Assembly: GCA_017854585.1 (NCBI GenBank)
Contig: JAFMHK010000013.1
Span: 1 to 37,540 of the forward strand
DNA length: 37,540 nt
Reading direction: 5' to 3'
From: Paracoccaceae bacterium
GTDB lineage: Bacteria > Pseudomonadota > Alphaproteobacteria > Rhodobacterales > Rhodobacteraceae
Made by a program: the position numbers and the translations under genes. Positions 7,718-15,562 of the stretch are shown one piece after another. Below the pieces are notes generated by a model. It was not told the origin of the DNA and searched no databases. It saw only the letters and a program-made list of their open reading frames with translations. The stretch's first letter is position 1; each line of letters begins with the position of its first letter.

Positions 7718-8965
7718 ATGCGCCGCTATTCCGCCTTTGCCATCGCCCGCGAAGCGTTCCGCCACCACCTCGGCTGGGAACGGGCCTGGGCGTCGCCTGC
7801 GCCCAAGTCCAGATATGACGTGATCATCGTGGGGGCGGGCGGGCACGGCCTTGCCACCGCCTATTACCTTGGCAAGAATCACGGCATCACCAATGTCGCG
7901 GTGATCGAGAAGGGCTGGCTGGGCGGCGGCAATACCGGGCGCAATACCACCATCATCCGTTCGAACTACCTCCAAGACCCCTCGGCGGCGATCTATGAAA
8001 AATCACGCTCCCTCTATGAAAACCTCAGTCAGGATTTCAACTACAACGTCATGTTCTCGCCCCGTGGCGTCATCATGCTGGCCCAGACCGAACATGAGGT
8101 TCGCGGCTACAAGCGCACGGCGCATGCCAATGCGCTGCAGGGCGTCACGACCGAATTCATCAGCCCTGACCGGGTCAAGGATCTCTGCCCGATCATCAAT
8201 ATCGACGGCCCCCGCTATCCGGTCCTCGGCGGGCTGTGGCAGGCGCGCGGCGGCACCGCGCGCCATGACGCGGTCGCTTGGGGTTATGCCCGCGCGTGCT
8301 CCGCGATGGGCATGGACATCATCCAGCAGTGCGAAGTCACGGGCATCACCGCGCAGGGTGGCAAGGTCACGGGCGTGCAAACCACCAAGGGCGCCATCGG
8401 CTGTGCCAAACTTGGCATCGTTGTCGCGGGCCACTCGGGCGTGCTTGCCGAAATGGCCGGCTTCCGTCTGCCCATCGAATCCGTCGCGCTGCAGGCACTG
8501 GTCAGCGAACCCATCAAACCCTGCATGGACGTGGTGGTGATGGCCAACACGGTCCACGGCTACATGAGCCAGTCCGACAAGGGCGAAATGGTGATCGGCG
8601 GCGGTGCCGACGGCTATAACAACTACACCCAACGCGGCTCGTTCCACCATATCGAGGAAACCGTCCGCGCCCTGATCGAAACGTTCCCGATGATCTCCCG
8701 GCTCAAGATGCTGCGCCAATGGGGCGGCATCGTCGACATGACCGGCGACCGCTCGCCGATCATCTCGCCCACCCCACTGGGCAATTGCTTCATCAATTGC
8801 GGCTGGGGCACGGGCGGCTTCAAGGCGATACCCGGATCGGGCTGGGCCACGGCCGAGATGATCGCAGGCGGCGCACCCGGCCCGCTGGCCGCAGCCTTCG
8901 GGCTGGAACGCTTCCGCGAAGGCCGGTTTATCGACGAAAGCGTCGCGGCGGGGGTGGCGCATTGA
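7718..8965 (+). CDS. soxB: sarcosine oxidase subunit beta
   Basis: Flavin subunit of heterotetrameric sarcosine oxidase, which demethylates sarcosine to glycine and passes the C1 unit to tetrahydrofolate, making hydrogen peroxide. The 415-residue length is normal. A dinucleotide-binding motif VGAGGHGLATAYYL is at 38-51. His183 in GGTARHDAVAWGY is the likely covalent FMN attachment site, by family knowledge. C-terminal GWGTGGFKAIPGSGW is typical of the DAO fold. Start at the ATG at 7718, with AAAGGA about 7 nt upstream; the longer open frame upstream has no conserved content. Unusually, the next sox gene is nearly 1 kb away, separated by a glycosyltransferase gene and a hairpin-rich spacer. 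Confidence 0.96.
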   Translation: MRRYSAFAIAREAFRHHLGWERAWASPAPKSRYDVIIVGAGGHGLATAYYLGKNHGITNVAVIEKGWLGGGNTGRNTTIIRSNYLQDPSAAIYEKSRSLYENLSQDFNYNVMFSPRGVIMLAQTEHEVRGYKRTAHANALQGVTTEFISPDRVKDLCPIINIDGPRYPVLGGLWQARGGTARHDAVAWGYARACSAMGMDIIQQCEVTGITAQGGKVTGVQTTKGAIGCAKLGIVVAGHSGVLAEMAGFRLPIESVALQALVSEPIKPCMDVVVMANTVHGYMSQSDKGEMVIGGGADGYNNYTQRGSFHHIEETVRALIETFPMISRLKMLRQWGGIVDMTGDRSPIISPTPLGNCFINCGWGTGGFKAIPGSGWATAEMIAGGAPGPLAAAFGLERFREGRFIDESVAAGVAH

Positions 8966-9000
8966 TCCCGGATCGCAAGTTGCATGCCCCGGTCCCGACC

Positions 9001-9020
9001 GCGCGGCGGCTCCGCCGCGC
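9001..9020. terminator. strong GC hairpin downstream of soxB
   Basis: GCGCGGCGG/CCGCCGCGC, a 9-bp perfect inverted repeat with only two central bases, lies 35 bp after the soxB stop. No T-run follows. It may stop or attenuate transcription out of soxB, or protect its mRNA 3' end. Confidence 0.4.
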
Positions 9021-9050
9021 CCGTGGGGTAACGCGGGGCCATTGCTCCTG

Positions 9051-9099
9051 CTTCATCTTGGCCGAAAAACTCCCCGGGGTCCGGGGGCAGGCAGCCCCC
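9051..9099 (-). terminator. terminator-like repeat copy C, minus orientation
   Basis: Read on the minus strand, CCCCGG-ACC-CCGGGG (9072-9086) is followed by AG, a T-run and CGGCCAAGATGAAG, the same order as copies A and B. A second stem (GGGGGC/GCCCCC, 9083-9099) overlaps it. It faces against the sox genes, so it has no obvious gene to terminate. Confidence 0.55.
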
Positions 9100-9134
9100 G
9101 GTGCGCCCGCAGCCGCAATCGCCGGGGCGCGCGG

Positions 9135-9854
9135 ATGACCACCTTGGGCATTCCACGCCAGCTTGGTCATATCTGGGTGGGCGACCGGCCCGCGCCGGTT
9201 GACTGGATGCAGACGTGGCGCGATGCCCACCCCGATTGGACCTACACCCTTTACGACAACGCCTATCTGATGGGCCGCCGCTGGCGGAACCAGCCGCTCA
9301 TCAACGAATATTTCAAACGGCACCGGTTCGAAGGTGTCTCTGACCTGATGCGCTATGAAATCTTGCTGGAGCATGGCGGGTTTCTGCCCGAGGCAGACTC
9401 GATCTGCCTGCATAACTGCGCCGAACTCTTCGACCGTCCCACTACCTATTCCGTGTTTGAAACCTACCCCAAGAAGAAATGCAAGTTCAGCCCCTATCTC
9501 GCCGCGCCGCCCGATCACCCCACGCTGCACCTGACTGTCGATGTCTTGCATGACCGCCACGCGACCAACCCCGCCGCTCTGGAACAGCCGTGGATTTCCG
9601 TCGGCAACCTTTTCCTGCGCAACCTGCTGGAGGAATACCGCCCCGAGGTCCACATCTTCCCCGCCTATACCTTCGTGCCTCAACACAAGGACAAGCCGCG
9701 CTATGACGGGCCGGGAAAAGTTTACGCCGACCATCTCTGGGGCTCGACCATGGACCGCTATGGCGTGTTCCCCGAACCCGTCCGCGCGACACTCTACGCC
9801 AAAGTTGTCGCGGCACTCGCCACCCGACTGTCCGAGGTTGCCCATGCTTCCTGA
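9135..9854 (+). CDS. GT32-like glycosyltransferase (DXD sugar-binding family)
   Basis: 239-residue soluble protein resembling the Gly_transf_sug/GT32 family, which transfers sugars from nucleotide sugars, usually in polysaccharide or capsule synthesis. Seen: an N-terminal PRQLGHIWVGDRPAP strand like the IPKxIHxxW start of the family, HPDWTYTLYDN, and the core SDLMRYEILLEHGGFLPEAD. Where most members have GGxYxDxD, this one has GGFLPEAD, so the first Asp of DXD is Glu. No membrane segment or signal peptide. ATG at 9135; the ribosome binding site is weak. Its place between soxB and soxD is odd, as the product has no known part in sarcosine oxidation. Confidence 0.75.
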   Translation: MTTLGIPRQLGHIWVGDRPAPVDWMQTWRDAHPDWTYTLYDNAYLMGRRWRNQPLINEYFKRHRFEGVSDLMRYEILLEHGGFLPEADSICLHNCAELFDRPTTYSVFETYPKKKCKFSPYLAAPPDHPTLHLTVDVLHDRHATNPAALEQPWISVGNLFLRNLLEEYRPEVHIFPAYTFVPQHKDKPRYDGPGKVYADHLWGSTMDRYGVFPEPVRATLYAKVVAALATRLSEVAHAS

Positions 9855-9945
9855 CCAACACTGCAATTCCGCCGCGTATGCATCGGTTGTGCATCATCTG
9901 TGCATCACTTGTGCATGCCCCGTTTCAAAGGCCCCGGCATGCTGA
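9844..9945 (+). CDS. candidate 33-residue Cys/His-rich small ORF
   Basis: A short frame starts at ATG 9844, inside the end of the glycosyltransferase gene, with GAGG six bases upstream, and stops at TGA 9943-9945, just inside soxD. The product has the segment HHLCITCAC and five cysteines in all. Its two overlaps would give translational coupling from the glycosyltransferase gene to soxD. It also spans the 11-bp repeats, which could produce such residues by chance. Speculative. Confidence 0.25.
   Translation: MLPDQHCNSAAYASVVHHLCITCACPVSKAPAC
9877..9920. repeat. four 11-bp tandem repeats of TGTGCAT upstream of soxD
   Basis: TATGCAT at 9877, then TGTGCAT at 9888/9889-9894, 9899-9905 and 9910-9916 recur at exact 11-bp steps, close to one DNA helical turn. 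They end about 6 bp before the soxD ribosome binding site. The arrangement suggests a cooperative protein-binding site, but could also be slippage. Confidence 0.6.
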
Positions 9946-10259
9946 TCCTGACCTGTCCCAATTGCGGCCTCACGGCCGAGGAATCCGAACTTGCCCCCGG
10001 CGGCGAGGCGCATCTGAAACGCTTTGGCCCCGGATCGGAAGATGCTGATTTCGAAGGCTATCTGTTTCAGCGCGCGAACCCCAAGGGGGTGCATTTCGAA
10101 CGCTGGCGGCATGCCTACGGCTGCGGAAAATGGTTTCTGGCCGCGCGCTGTACCGTGACGTTGGAGGTTTTTGGCACGTACCCGGCGCAAACCACCGAAC
10201 CGCCCACCGAAATCGTCAATAAAATCAAGGCGAAGCGCCCGGATTGGAGCCTCTCATGA
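9939..10259 (+). CDS. soxD: sarcosine oxidase subunit delta
   Basis: Small zinc-binding subunit of heterotetrameric sarcosine oxidase, 106 residues. The N-terminal MLILTCPNCG supplies the first Cys pair, and HAYGCGKWFLAARCTVT a further Cys and His; the delta subunit binds zinc with three Cys and one His. Other family marks are LKRFGPGS and the FQRANPKGVHFERWRHAYGCG stretch. ATG 9939 is supported by AAAGG seven bases upstream and the family's usual N-terminus. The stop overlaps the soxA start (ATGA), so the two are coupled. Confidence 0.95.
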   Translation: MLILTCPNCGLTAEESELAPGGEAHLKRFGPGSEDADFEGYLFQRANPKGVHFERWRHAYGCGKWFLAARCTVTLEVFGTYPAQTTEPPTEIVNKIKAKRPDWSLS

Positions 10260-13200
10260 GCACCCGCCTCGGCACTGGCGGTCGTCTGATCGATCGCACC
10301 CATAAACTGAATTTCTCGTTTAATGGCAAACGCTTGAAGGGATTTGCTGGCGACACGCTCGCCGCCGCGCTGATGGCCGAAAACCAGATGCTCGTGGGCC
10401 GGTCGTTCAAATACCATCGCCCCCGCGGTATCGTCGCGGCGGGGGCGGAGGAACCGAACGCGCTGATGAACATGGGGCGTGGCGCAAAGTTCGAGCCAAA
10501 TCAACGCGCTACCACGACAGAGTTATGTGAGGGCCTGACCGCCGCCAGCCAGAACCACTGGCCCTCGCTCGAATATGACATCGGCGCGCTCAATCAATAC
10601 GCCGCCCGCGTCCTGCCCGCCGGTTTCTACTACAAAACCTTCATCCACCCCCGCCCATTCTGGAAGCATGTATTCGAGCCTATTATCCGCCAATCGGCTG
10701 GTTTGGGCCAAGCACCCAAGGACCGTGACAGCGACCGCTACGAGCATTTTCACGCGGACGTCGATGTCTTGATCATCGGCGGCGGGGTCGCGGGGTTGCA
10801 GTCTGCGGTGATCGCGGGCCGCGCCGGGGCGCGTGTCTTGTTGTTGGAACAGACCGCCCATTGGGGTGGCCGGGCACCCGTCGATGGTGTCGAGGTGGAC
10901 GGGCAGGCCGCAGATATCTGGATCAACAATACCGTCCAAGCCCTTGAAGCCATGCCAAATGTTCGCCTGCGGGCGCGCTGCATGGGGGCAGGGGTCTATG
11001 ATCATGGATCTGTCCTTGCCTACGAGCGCCTGACCGACCATGCGCCGCAGACGGATGCGCCCCGGCACCGGCTGTGGAAGATCCGTGCGCATCAGATCAT
11101 CACCGCCACCGGCGCGATCGAACGCCCTCTGAGCTTCGCGGGCAATGATATACCCGGTGTCATGCTGGCCGCCGCGATCCGTGATTACGTGGTCAATTAC
11201 GCCGTGTCGCCCGGTGACCGCACGGTTATTGTTACCAATAACGACGATGCATACCGCACGGCCATTGCTCTGCACCATGCCGGGCTGATGGTGCCCTGCA
11301 TTGTCGATGCCCGCCCCACAGCGACCGGCGCATTGCCTGAACAGGCCCGCGCCCTTGGGATCCCGGTGAAGACGGGCACTGCAATCGCCAAGGTCAAAGG
11401 TGGCAAACGGGTGACCGGGGTTGCCCTTTGCCAGCAAGCGGGCGAGGGCAGCGTGACCGAAGAAATCGCCTGCGATGCGGTTGGGATGTCTGGCGGGTGG
11501 TCACCTGTCGTTCACCTGTGGTCGCACTGCGGCGGCAAATTGAACTGGGAGGATCAAGGTCAGTTCTTTCGCCCCGATCCGGCCCGGGCGCCGATTTCAC
11601 ATGATGGCAACGCGTTCGTCTCAGCAGTCGGATCGGCGGATGGCCATATGTTGACGCAAGCCGTCTTTGACAGCGCTGCCGCCATTGGAACCGAAATTGC
11701 GACAAGGCTGGGGCGCAAGGTCGCGACCGAGCCGGTGAATGTGACGGGGCCACAGGAGCAGCCGCTGGTTCCCGTCTGGGTCATGCCGCAAGGCGCACCG
11801 GTGGAGGCGCGTTCAAAGATGTGGCTGGATTTCCAGAACGACGTTAAAGTCAGCGATGTGCAGCTGGCCGCGCGCGAAGGGTATGAAAGCGTTGAACATA
11901 CAAAACGCTACACCACGCTTGGCATGGCCACGGACCAAGGCAAGTTGAGTAACATCAATGGGTTGGCGATCCTTGCAAATGAGCTGAACGCACGGATCCC
12001 GGAGGTCGGCACCACCACCTTCCGGCCGCCATATACGCCCATATCCATGGGTGCTATCGCGGGTGAGGCGCGGGGCGATATCTTCCAACCACTGCGTCGC
12101 ACGCCGCTCCACGATTGGCATGAAGACCACGGTGCGCATTGGGAACCCGTTGGCCATTGGCGCAGACCCTACTGTTTTCCACGTGGAGAAGAGACGCACG
12201 CACAGGCAGTCGCGCGCGAAATCAAGGCGACCCGCACATCGCTTGGCCTGCTGGATGCGTCGACCCTTGGCAAGATCGTGGTGAAGGGGCCGGACGCGGG
12301 CCGTTTCATGGACATGCTCTACACCAACATGATGAGCACGCTGCAACCGGGCAAATGCCGGTATGGGCTTATGTGTTCCGAAAACGGGTTCTTGATGGAT
12401 GACGGCGTCGTCGCCCGCATCGATGAGGATACGTTCCTTTGCCACACCACCACCGGCGGCGCCGACCGCATTCATGCCCACATGGAGGATTGGCTGCAGT
12501 GCGAATGGTGGGACTGGAAGGTTTTCACCGCGAACATAACCGAGCAATGGGCTCAGATTGCGGTTGTTGGCCCGAATGCGCGGAAACTGCTGCAGAAACT
12601 GGGCGGTGGTATGGATCTTTCGGCAAGCGCGCTGCCGTTTATGGGCTGGGCCGAGGGCAAGATCGGTGACTTCGACGCCCGCGTCTTCCGCATTTCGTTT
12701 TCCGGTGAGTTGAGTTTCGAGGTCGCGGTGCCTGCCTCTCAGGGGCGGGCCTTCTGGGATGCGCTTCATGCGGCGGGGGCCGAGTTCAATGCCACGCCCT
12801 ATGGCACCGAGGCGTTGCACGTCATGCGCGCCGAAAAGGGTTTCATCATGATTGGCGATGAAACCGATGGCACCGTTATTCCGCAGGATCTGGGCCTTGG
12901 CTGGGCCATTTCCAAAAAGAAGGATGATTACCTTGGCAAGCGTGCGCAGGAACGTGCGCACATGATCGACCCGGCCCGATGGAAACTGGTGGGTCTTGAA
13001 ACTCTGGACGGGTCAGTCCTGCCTGACGGGTGCTATGCCGTCGCCGAGGGTGTGAACGCCAATGGCCAACGCAATACCCAAGGGCGGGTGACCTCCACCT
13101 ATCATTCGCCGACGCTGTCCAAGGGTATCGCGATCGGGCTTGTGCTGCATGGACCCGACCGGATGGGCGAGATCATTGAATTCAACAAGGTCGATGGTGG

Positions 13201-13267
13201 CGTGATCCGGACCCGCATTGTCAGCCCGGTCTTCTATGACCCAGAGGGAGAGAAGCAGAATGTTTAA
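10256..13267 (+). CDS. soxA: sarcosine oxidase subunit alpha
   Basis: Large subunit, 1003 residues, normal for the family. An N-terminal ferredoxin-like/sarcosine oxidase domain (about 15-95, with FSFNGKRLKGFAGDTLAAAL) is followed by an NAD-binding Rossmann unit (IIGGGVAGLQSAVIAGRAGA from about 173) and a C-terminal GcvT-like folate-binding half from about 600, where the methylene group is handed to tetrahydrofolate. ATG at 10256 overlaps the soxD stop; the stop TAA at 13265-13267 overlaps the soxG start by 8 nt. Cytoplasmic, working with SoxB, SoxD and SoxG. Confidence 0.96.
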   Translation: MSTRLGTGGRLIDRTHKLNFSFNGKRLKGFAGDTLAAALMAENQMLVGRSFKYHRPRGIVAAGAEEPNALMNMGRGAKFEPNQRATTTELCEGLTAASQNHWPSLEYDIGALNQYAARVLPAGFYYKTFIHPRPFWKHVFEPIIRQSAGLGQAPKDRDSDRYEHFHADVDVLIIGGGVAGLQSAVIAGRAGARVLLLEQTAHWGGRAPVDGVEVDGQAADIWINNTVQALEAMPNVRLRARCMGAGVYDHGSVLAYERLTDHAPQTDAPRHRLWKIRAHQIITATGAIERPLSFAGNDIPGVMLAAAIRDYVVNYAVSPGDRTVIVTNNDDAYRTAIALHHAGLMVPCIVDARPTATGALPEQARALGIPVKTGTAIAKVKGGKRVTGVALCQQAGEGSVTEEIACDAVGMSGGWSPVVHLWSHCGGKLNWEDQGQFFRPDPARAPISHDGNAFVSAVGSADGHMLTQAVFDSAAAIGTEIATRLGRKVATEPVNVTGPQEQPLVPVWVMPQGAPVEARSKMWLDFQNDVKVSDVQLAAREGYESVEHTKRYTTLGMATDQGKLSNINGLAILANELNARIPEVGTTTFRPPYTPISMGAIAGEARGDIFQPLRRTPLHDWHEDHGAHWEPVGHWRRPYCFPRGEETHAQAVAREIKATRTSLGLLDASTLGKIVVKGPDAGRFMDMLYTNMMSTLQPGKCRYGLMCSENGFLMDDGVVARIDEDTFLCHTTTGGADRIHAHMEDWLQCEWWDWKVFTANITEQWAQIAVVGPNARKLLQKLGGGMDLSASALPFMGWAEGKIGDFDARVFRISFSGELSFEVAVPASQGRAFWDALHAAGAEFNATPYGTEALHVMRAEKGFIMIGDETDGTVIPQDLGLGWAISKKKDDYLGKRAQERAHMIDPARWKLVGLETLDGSVLPDGCYAVAEGVNANGQRNTQGRVTSTYHSPTLSKGIAIGLVLHGPDRMGEIIEFNKVDGGVIRTRIVSPVFYDPEGEKQNV

Positions 13268-13826
13268 TTCAGTCAGTGCGTTACCGGGTGCTTTTTCCGC
13301 AGGCGCCGCCACGGTGTCCGAGGCTGGTCTGGTCGGCATGGTCACCCTCAAGGCGGATCTGACGGACAAGAAGGTTGCGGCTGCCGTCTTTGAGGTTGGG
13401 GGTGCAAAGATACCCGGCCAGCGCTGTATCGAGATTGCGCCCGCAGGCGCGATCGCATGGATGGCGCCCGATGAAGTGCTTATCGTCTGCTCCCATGCGG
13501 ACGCGCCGGGTGTTGTGGCGGATCTGGATGCCAAGCTGACAGGAACCCATCATCTGGCCGTCAACGTGTCTGACGCACGCGTGGTCTTCGACATTCAAGG
13601 GCCCGGCGCGCGCGAGATCCTTGCCAAGCTGGCCCCGGTCGATCTGCATCCTGACAGCTTTCAACCGGGGGAACTGCGCCGGACGCGGATTGCGCAGGTC
13701 GCCGCCGCCTTCTGGATGACGGGGGACGACGCGTTTCGGTTGGTCACGTTCCGGTCGGTCGCGCAGTATGCTTTTGACGTGCTGGCCATGTCCGCGAAAC
13801 CGGGTGGCGAGGTCAGGTATTTCTGA
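13260..13826 (+). CDS. soxG: sarcosine oxidase subunit gamma
   Basis: 188-residue subunit, related to the C-terminal GcvT-like fold, that completes the sarcosine oxidase complex. The segments VSDARVVFDIQGPGAREILAK (about 104-124), DLHPDSF and the RTRIAQVAAAFW strand match the gamma family. ATG 13260 has GGGAGAGAAG just upstream and overlaps the end of soxA by 8 nt. It ends the sox genes; only two bases separate its stop from that of the convergent substrate-binding protein gene, so no classical terminator fits between them. Confidence 0.94.
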   Translation: MFNSVSALPGAFSAGAATVSEAGLVGMVTLKADLTDKKVAAAVFEVGGAKIPGQRCIEIAPAGAIAWMAPDEVLIVCSHADAPGVVADLDAKLTGTHHLAVNVSDARVVFDIQGPGAREILAKLAPVDLHPDSFQPGELRRTRIAQVAAAFWMTGDDAFRLVTFRSVAQYAFDVLAMSAKPGGEVRYF

Positions 13827-13828
13827 CG

Positions 13829-14527
13829 CTACGTGGCCAATGGAAGCTCGAATCGAAAGATACCATTCGCTGACAGCAACGCATCCCGCCCTGCGTCTGA
13901 CAGAAATTGGATGAAATCGGTTGCGGGCTGATTGTCCTGATTGCCTGCGCAGATAAAAACCGACATCTCGATATCGCCGCCAAGGCTGGGCGGGAAGATG
14001 GCAATCGGCTGTATGCCCTTGGTGGCCGCAATCACCGTCAGTGGGGCGATTGCGAGTTCGACCTGCCCCGCAACAAGGCCAGCAACAGGTTCACCCGCCG
14101 CCATGGGGCGCAATGCAGGCGACAGGGCGTCGCGGATTCCCAGATGCCCTGCAATCGACAGGAAGATCCCGCCGCTGGTCCCCTCTGCGGTGTAGGCGAT
14201 TGAAGCGGCACGGGTCAAAAGCGCGGGAATATCCTGATCTATAGCAGTTTTGCCGGTGTTCCGCGCGCCAATTGCAAGGGGAACCCGCCCAAAGGGTTGG
14301 TGGCTTTCGCACACAACCGCGCCCGCGGCTATCATGTCCGATACGTACCACGGGTTGGTTATTCCAACCGCGAAGTCGTCCCCCGCTAACAGCCTTTTGG
14401 GGATAGCCGGGTTCAGGTCGAACGTGGCATCCACGACGTGGTCGTGAGCGCGCGCAAATTCGGCAACGAGGGTTCCCATGACAGAGCGCAGGGCGATGGG
14501 GGCAATGAGTTTGAGGCGAGGGTTCAA
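13829..14527 (-). CDS. molybdate-type substrate-binding domain protein without signal peptide
   Basis: 232-residue protein with the type 2 periplasmic-binding fold of ModA-like proteins: RLKLIAPIALRSVMGTLVAEF at the start (usually the first beta strand and helix of the mature protein), FAVGITNPWYVSDMIAAGAV, and GGIFLSIAGHLGI. There is no signal peptide; the conserved fold begins within six residues of the TTG start at 14527, and no ATG, GTG or TTG lies upstream in frame. It may therefore act in the cytoplasm, for example as a ligand-sensing domain, or be the remnant of a longer exported protein. No transporter genes adjoin. Ligand unknown. Confidence 0.7.
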   Translation of the reverse strand: MNPRLKLIAPIALRSVMGTLVAEFARAHDHVVDATFDLNPAIPKRLLAGDDFAVGITNPWYVSDMIAAGAVVCESHQPFGRVPLAIGARNTGKTAIDQDIPALLTRAASIAYTAEGTSGGIFLSIAGHLGIRDALSPALRPMAAGEPVAGLVAGQVELAIAPLTVIAATKGIQPIAIFPPSLGGDIEMSVFICAGNQDNQPATDFIQFLSDAGRDALLSANGIFRFELPLAT

Positions 14528-14752
14528 TGTATCGGATCCCGGTTTTATGCGCTGTGGCCGGACAAGACCATGATAACGTGTTTCTTGCTACAAGTGCTGG
14601 TGCGATGATATTGGGCCAAGATAACCATGACCAAAATTTCAGCGCCACAAACATGCACAAGGCACCAAGATTGCAGGGGTGGGGTTGACGTCAGGTCCGC
14701 GCGCCCTCCATCTGTCCCCCAACCGTCACCCGCAACATGAGGGAGCCCAGAC
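14528..14752. promoter_or_regulatory. divergent intergenic region, sodB promoter region
   Basis: This 225-bp interval separates the substrate-binding protein gene (minus) from sodB (plus). TTGACG at 14685-14690 is a possible -35 hexamer, but no good -10 is seen at the right spacing, so the promoter is not placed exactly. Confidence 0.35.
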
Positions 14753-15361
14753 ATGGCTTTTGAACTTCCCGATCTTCCGTATGCTCACGATGCACTTGCC
14801 GCCAAGGGCATGTCCGCCGAAACGCTTGAGTACCACCATGACCTTCACCACAAGGCCTATGTGGACAATGGCAACAAGCTGATCGCCGGCACCGAATGGG
14901 AAACCAAGTCGCTGGAAGAGATCATCACCGGCACATACGACGCCAAAGCCGTTGCGCAAAATGGCATTTTCAACAACATCAGCCAGCTTTGGAACCACAA
15001 TCAGTTCTGGGAAATGATGGGGCCGGGTGCCTCCGCGATGCCGGGTGAACTGGAAGGCCGGATTGTTGATGCCTTTGGCTCGGTCGATGAATTCAAGTCG
15101 CAGTTCAGCGCGGCGGGTGCCGGGCAGTTCGGTTCGGGCTGGGCGTGGCTGGTTGTGGCTGCCGATGGGACGCTGAAGATCACAAAGACCGAAAATGGCG
15201 TGAACCCGCTGTGCTTTGGCCAAACCGCATTGCTTGGCTGCGATGTATGGGAACATTCCTACTACATCGACTTCCGCAACAAACGTCCTGCTTATCTGAC
15301 CAATTTCCTTGAAAATCTGGTGAATTGGGAAAACGTCGCCAGCCGTCTGGCAAGCGCATAA
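14753..15361 (+). CDS. sodB: superoxide dismutase, Fe-type
   Basis: Cytoplasmic enzyme that converts superoxide to oxygen and hydrogen peroxide; 202 residues. Metal ligands by alignment with the family: His28 (LEYHHDLHH), His82 (WNHNQFW), Asp164 and His168 (DVWEHSYYIDF). Gln78 before WNH is the position used by iron enzymes to tune the metal, so Fe rather than Mn is favoured, though cambialistic use is possible. No signal peptide. GAGGGAG is upstream of the ATG. It follows the sox locus, whose product makes hydrogen peroxide, but is a separate transcription unit with its own terminator. Confidence 0.96.
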   Translation: MAFELPDLPYAHDALAAKGMSAETLEYHHDLHHKAYVDNGNKLIAGTEWETKSLEEIITGTYDAKAVAQNGIFNNISQLWNHNQFWEMMGPGASAMPGELEGRIVDAFGSVDEFKSQFSAAGAGQFGSGWAWLVVAADGTLKITKTENGVNPLCFGQTALLGCDVWEHSYYIDFRNKRPAYLTNFLENLVNWENVASRLASA

Positions 15362-15388
15362 GCTTTCAGTCCAGGATTGATCTGAACA

Positions 15389-15422
15389 GGCCCGTCGGAT
15401 AGTTTTTCCGACGGGCCTTTTT
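15389..15422 (+). terminator. rho-independent terminator of sodB
   Basis: Perfect 10-11 bp stem (GGCCCGTCGGA with TCCGACGGGCC), 7-nt loop and a five-base T-run; the clearest terminator in the window. Confidence 0.95.
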
Positions 15423-15562
15423 CATGACATCGCTGGATCAGCATTTGCGCGATCGTGGATTTTACCCGACGCCCATCTTGTCAGGCAAATACCCACCGAC
15501 GGCAGCAGCGCTTGACCCGACCACCAAGCCCTGCGACTGGACACGTCGGGCAGGGCAATCGC

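Noticed and set aside
8003..8962. Long minus-strand open frame of 319 codons opposite soxB
   Set aside because: Antisense to a gene with clear family motifs; the translation is His/Asp/Ala/Gly-rich with no recognisable domain, typical of high-GC shadow frames.
9877..9920. CRISPR array reading of the short repeats
   Set aside because: Units are 11 bp with no spacers and no cas genes nearby.
11813..12961. 382-codon minus-strand open frame opposite soxA
   Set aside because: Shadow of soxA; no domain and no ribosome binding site seen.
14545..14754. 69-codon minus-strand frame in the sodB upstream gap
   Set aside because: Starts inside sodB's ribosome binding region, has no good binding site of its own and no recognisable features.
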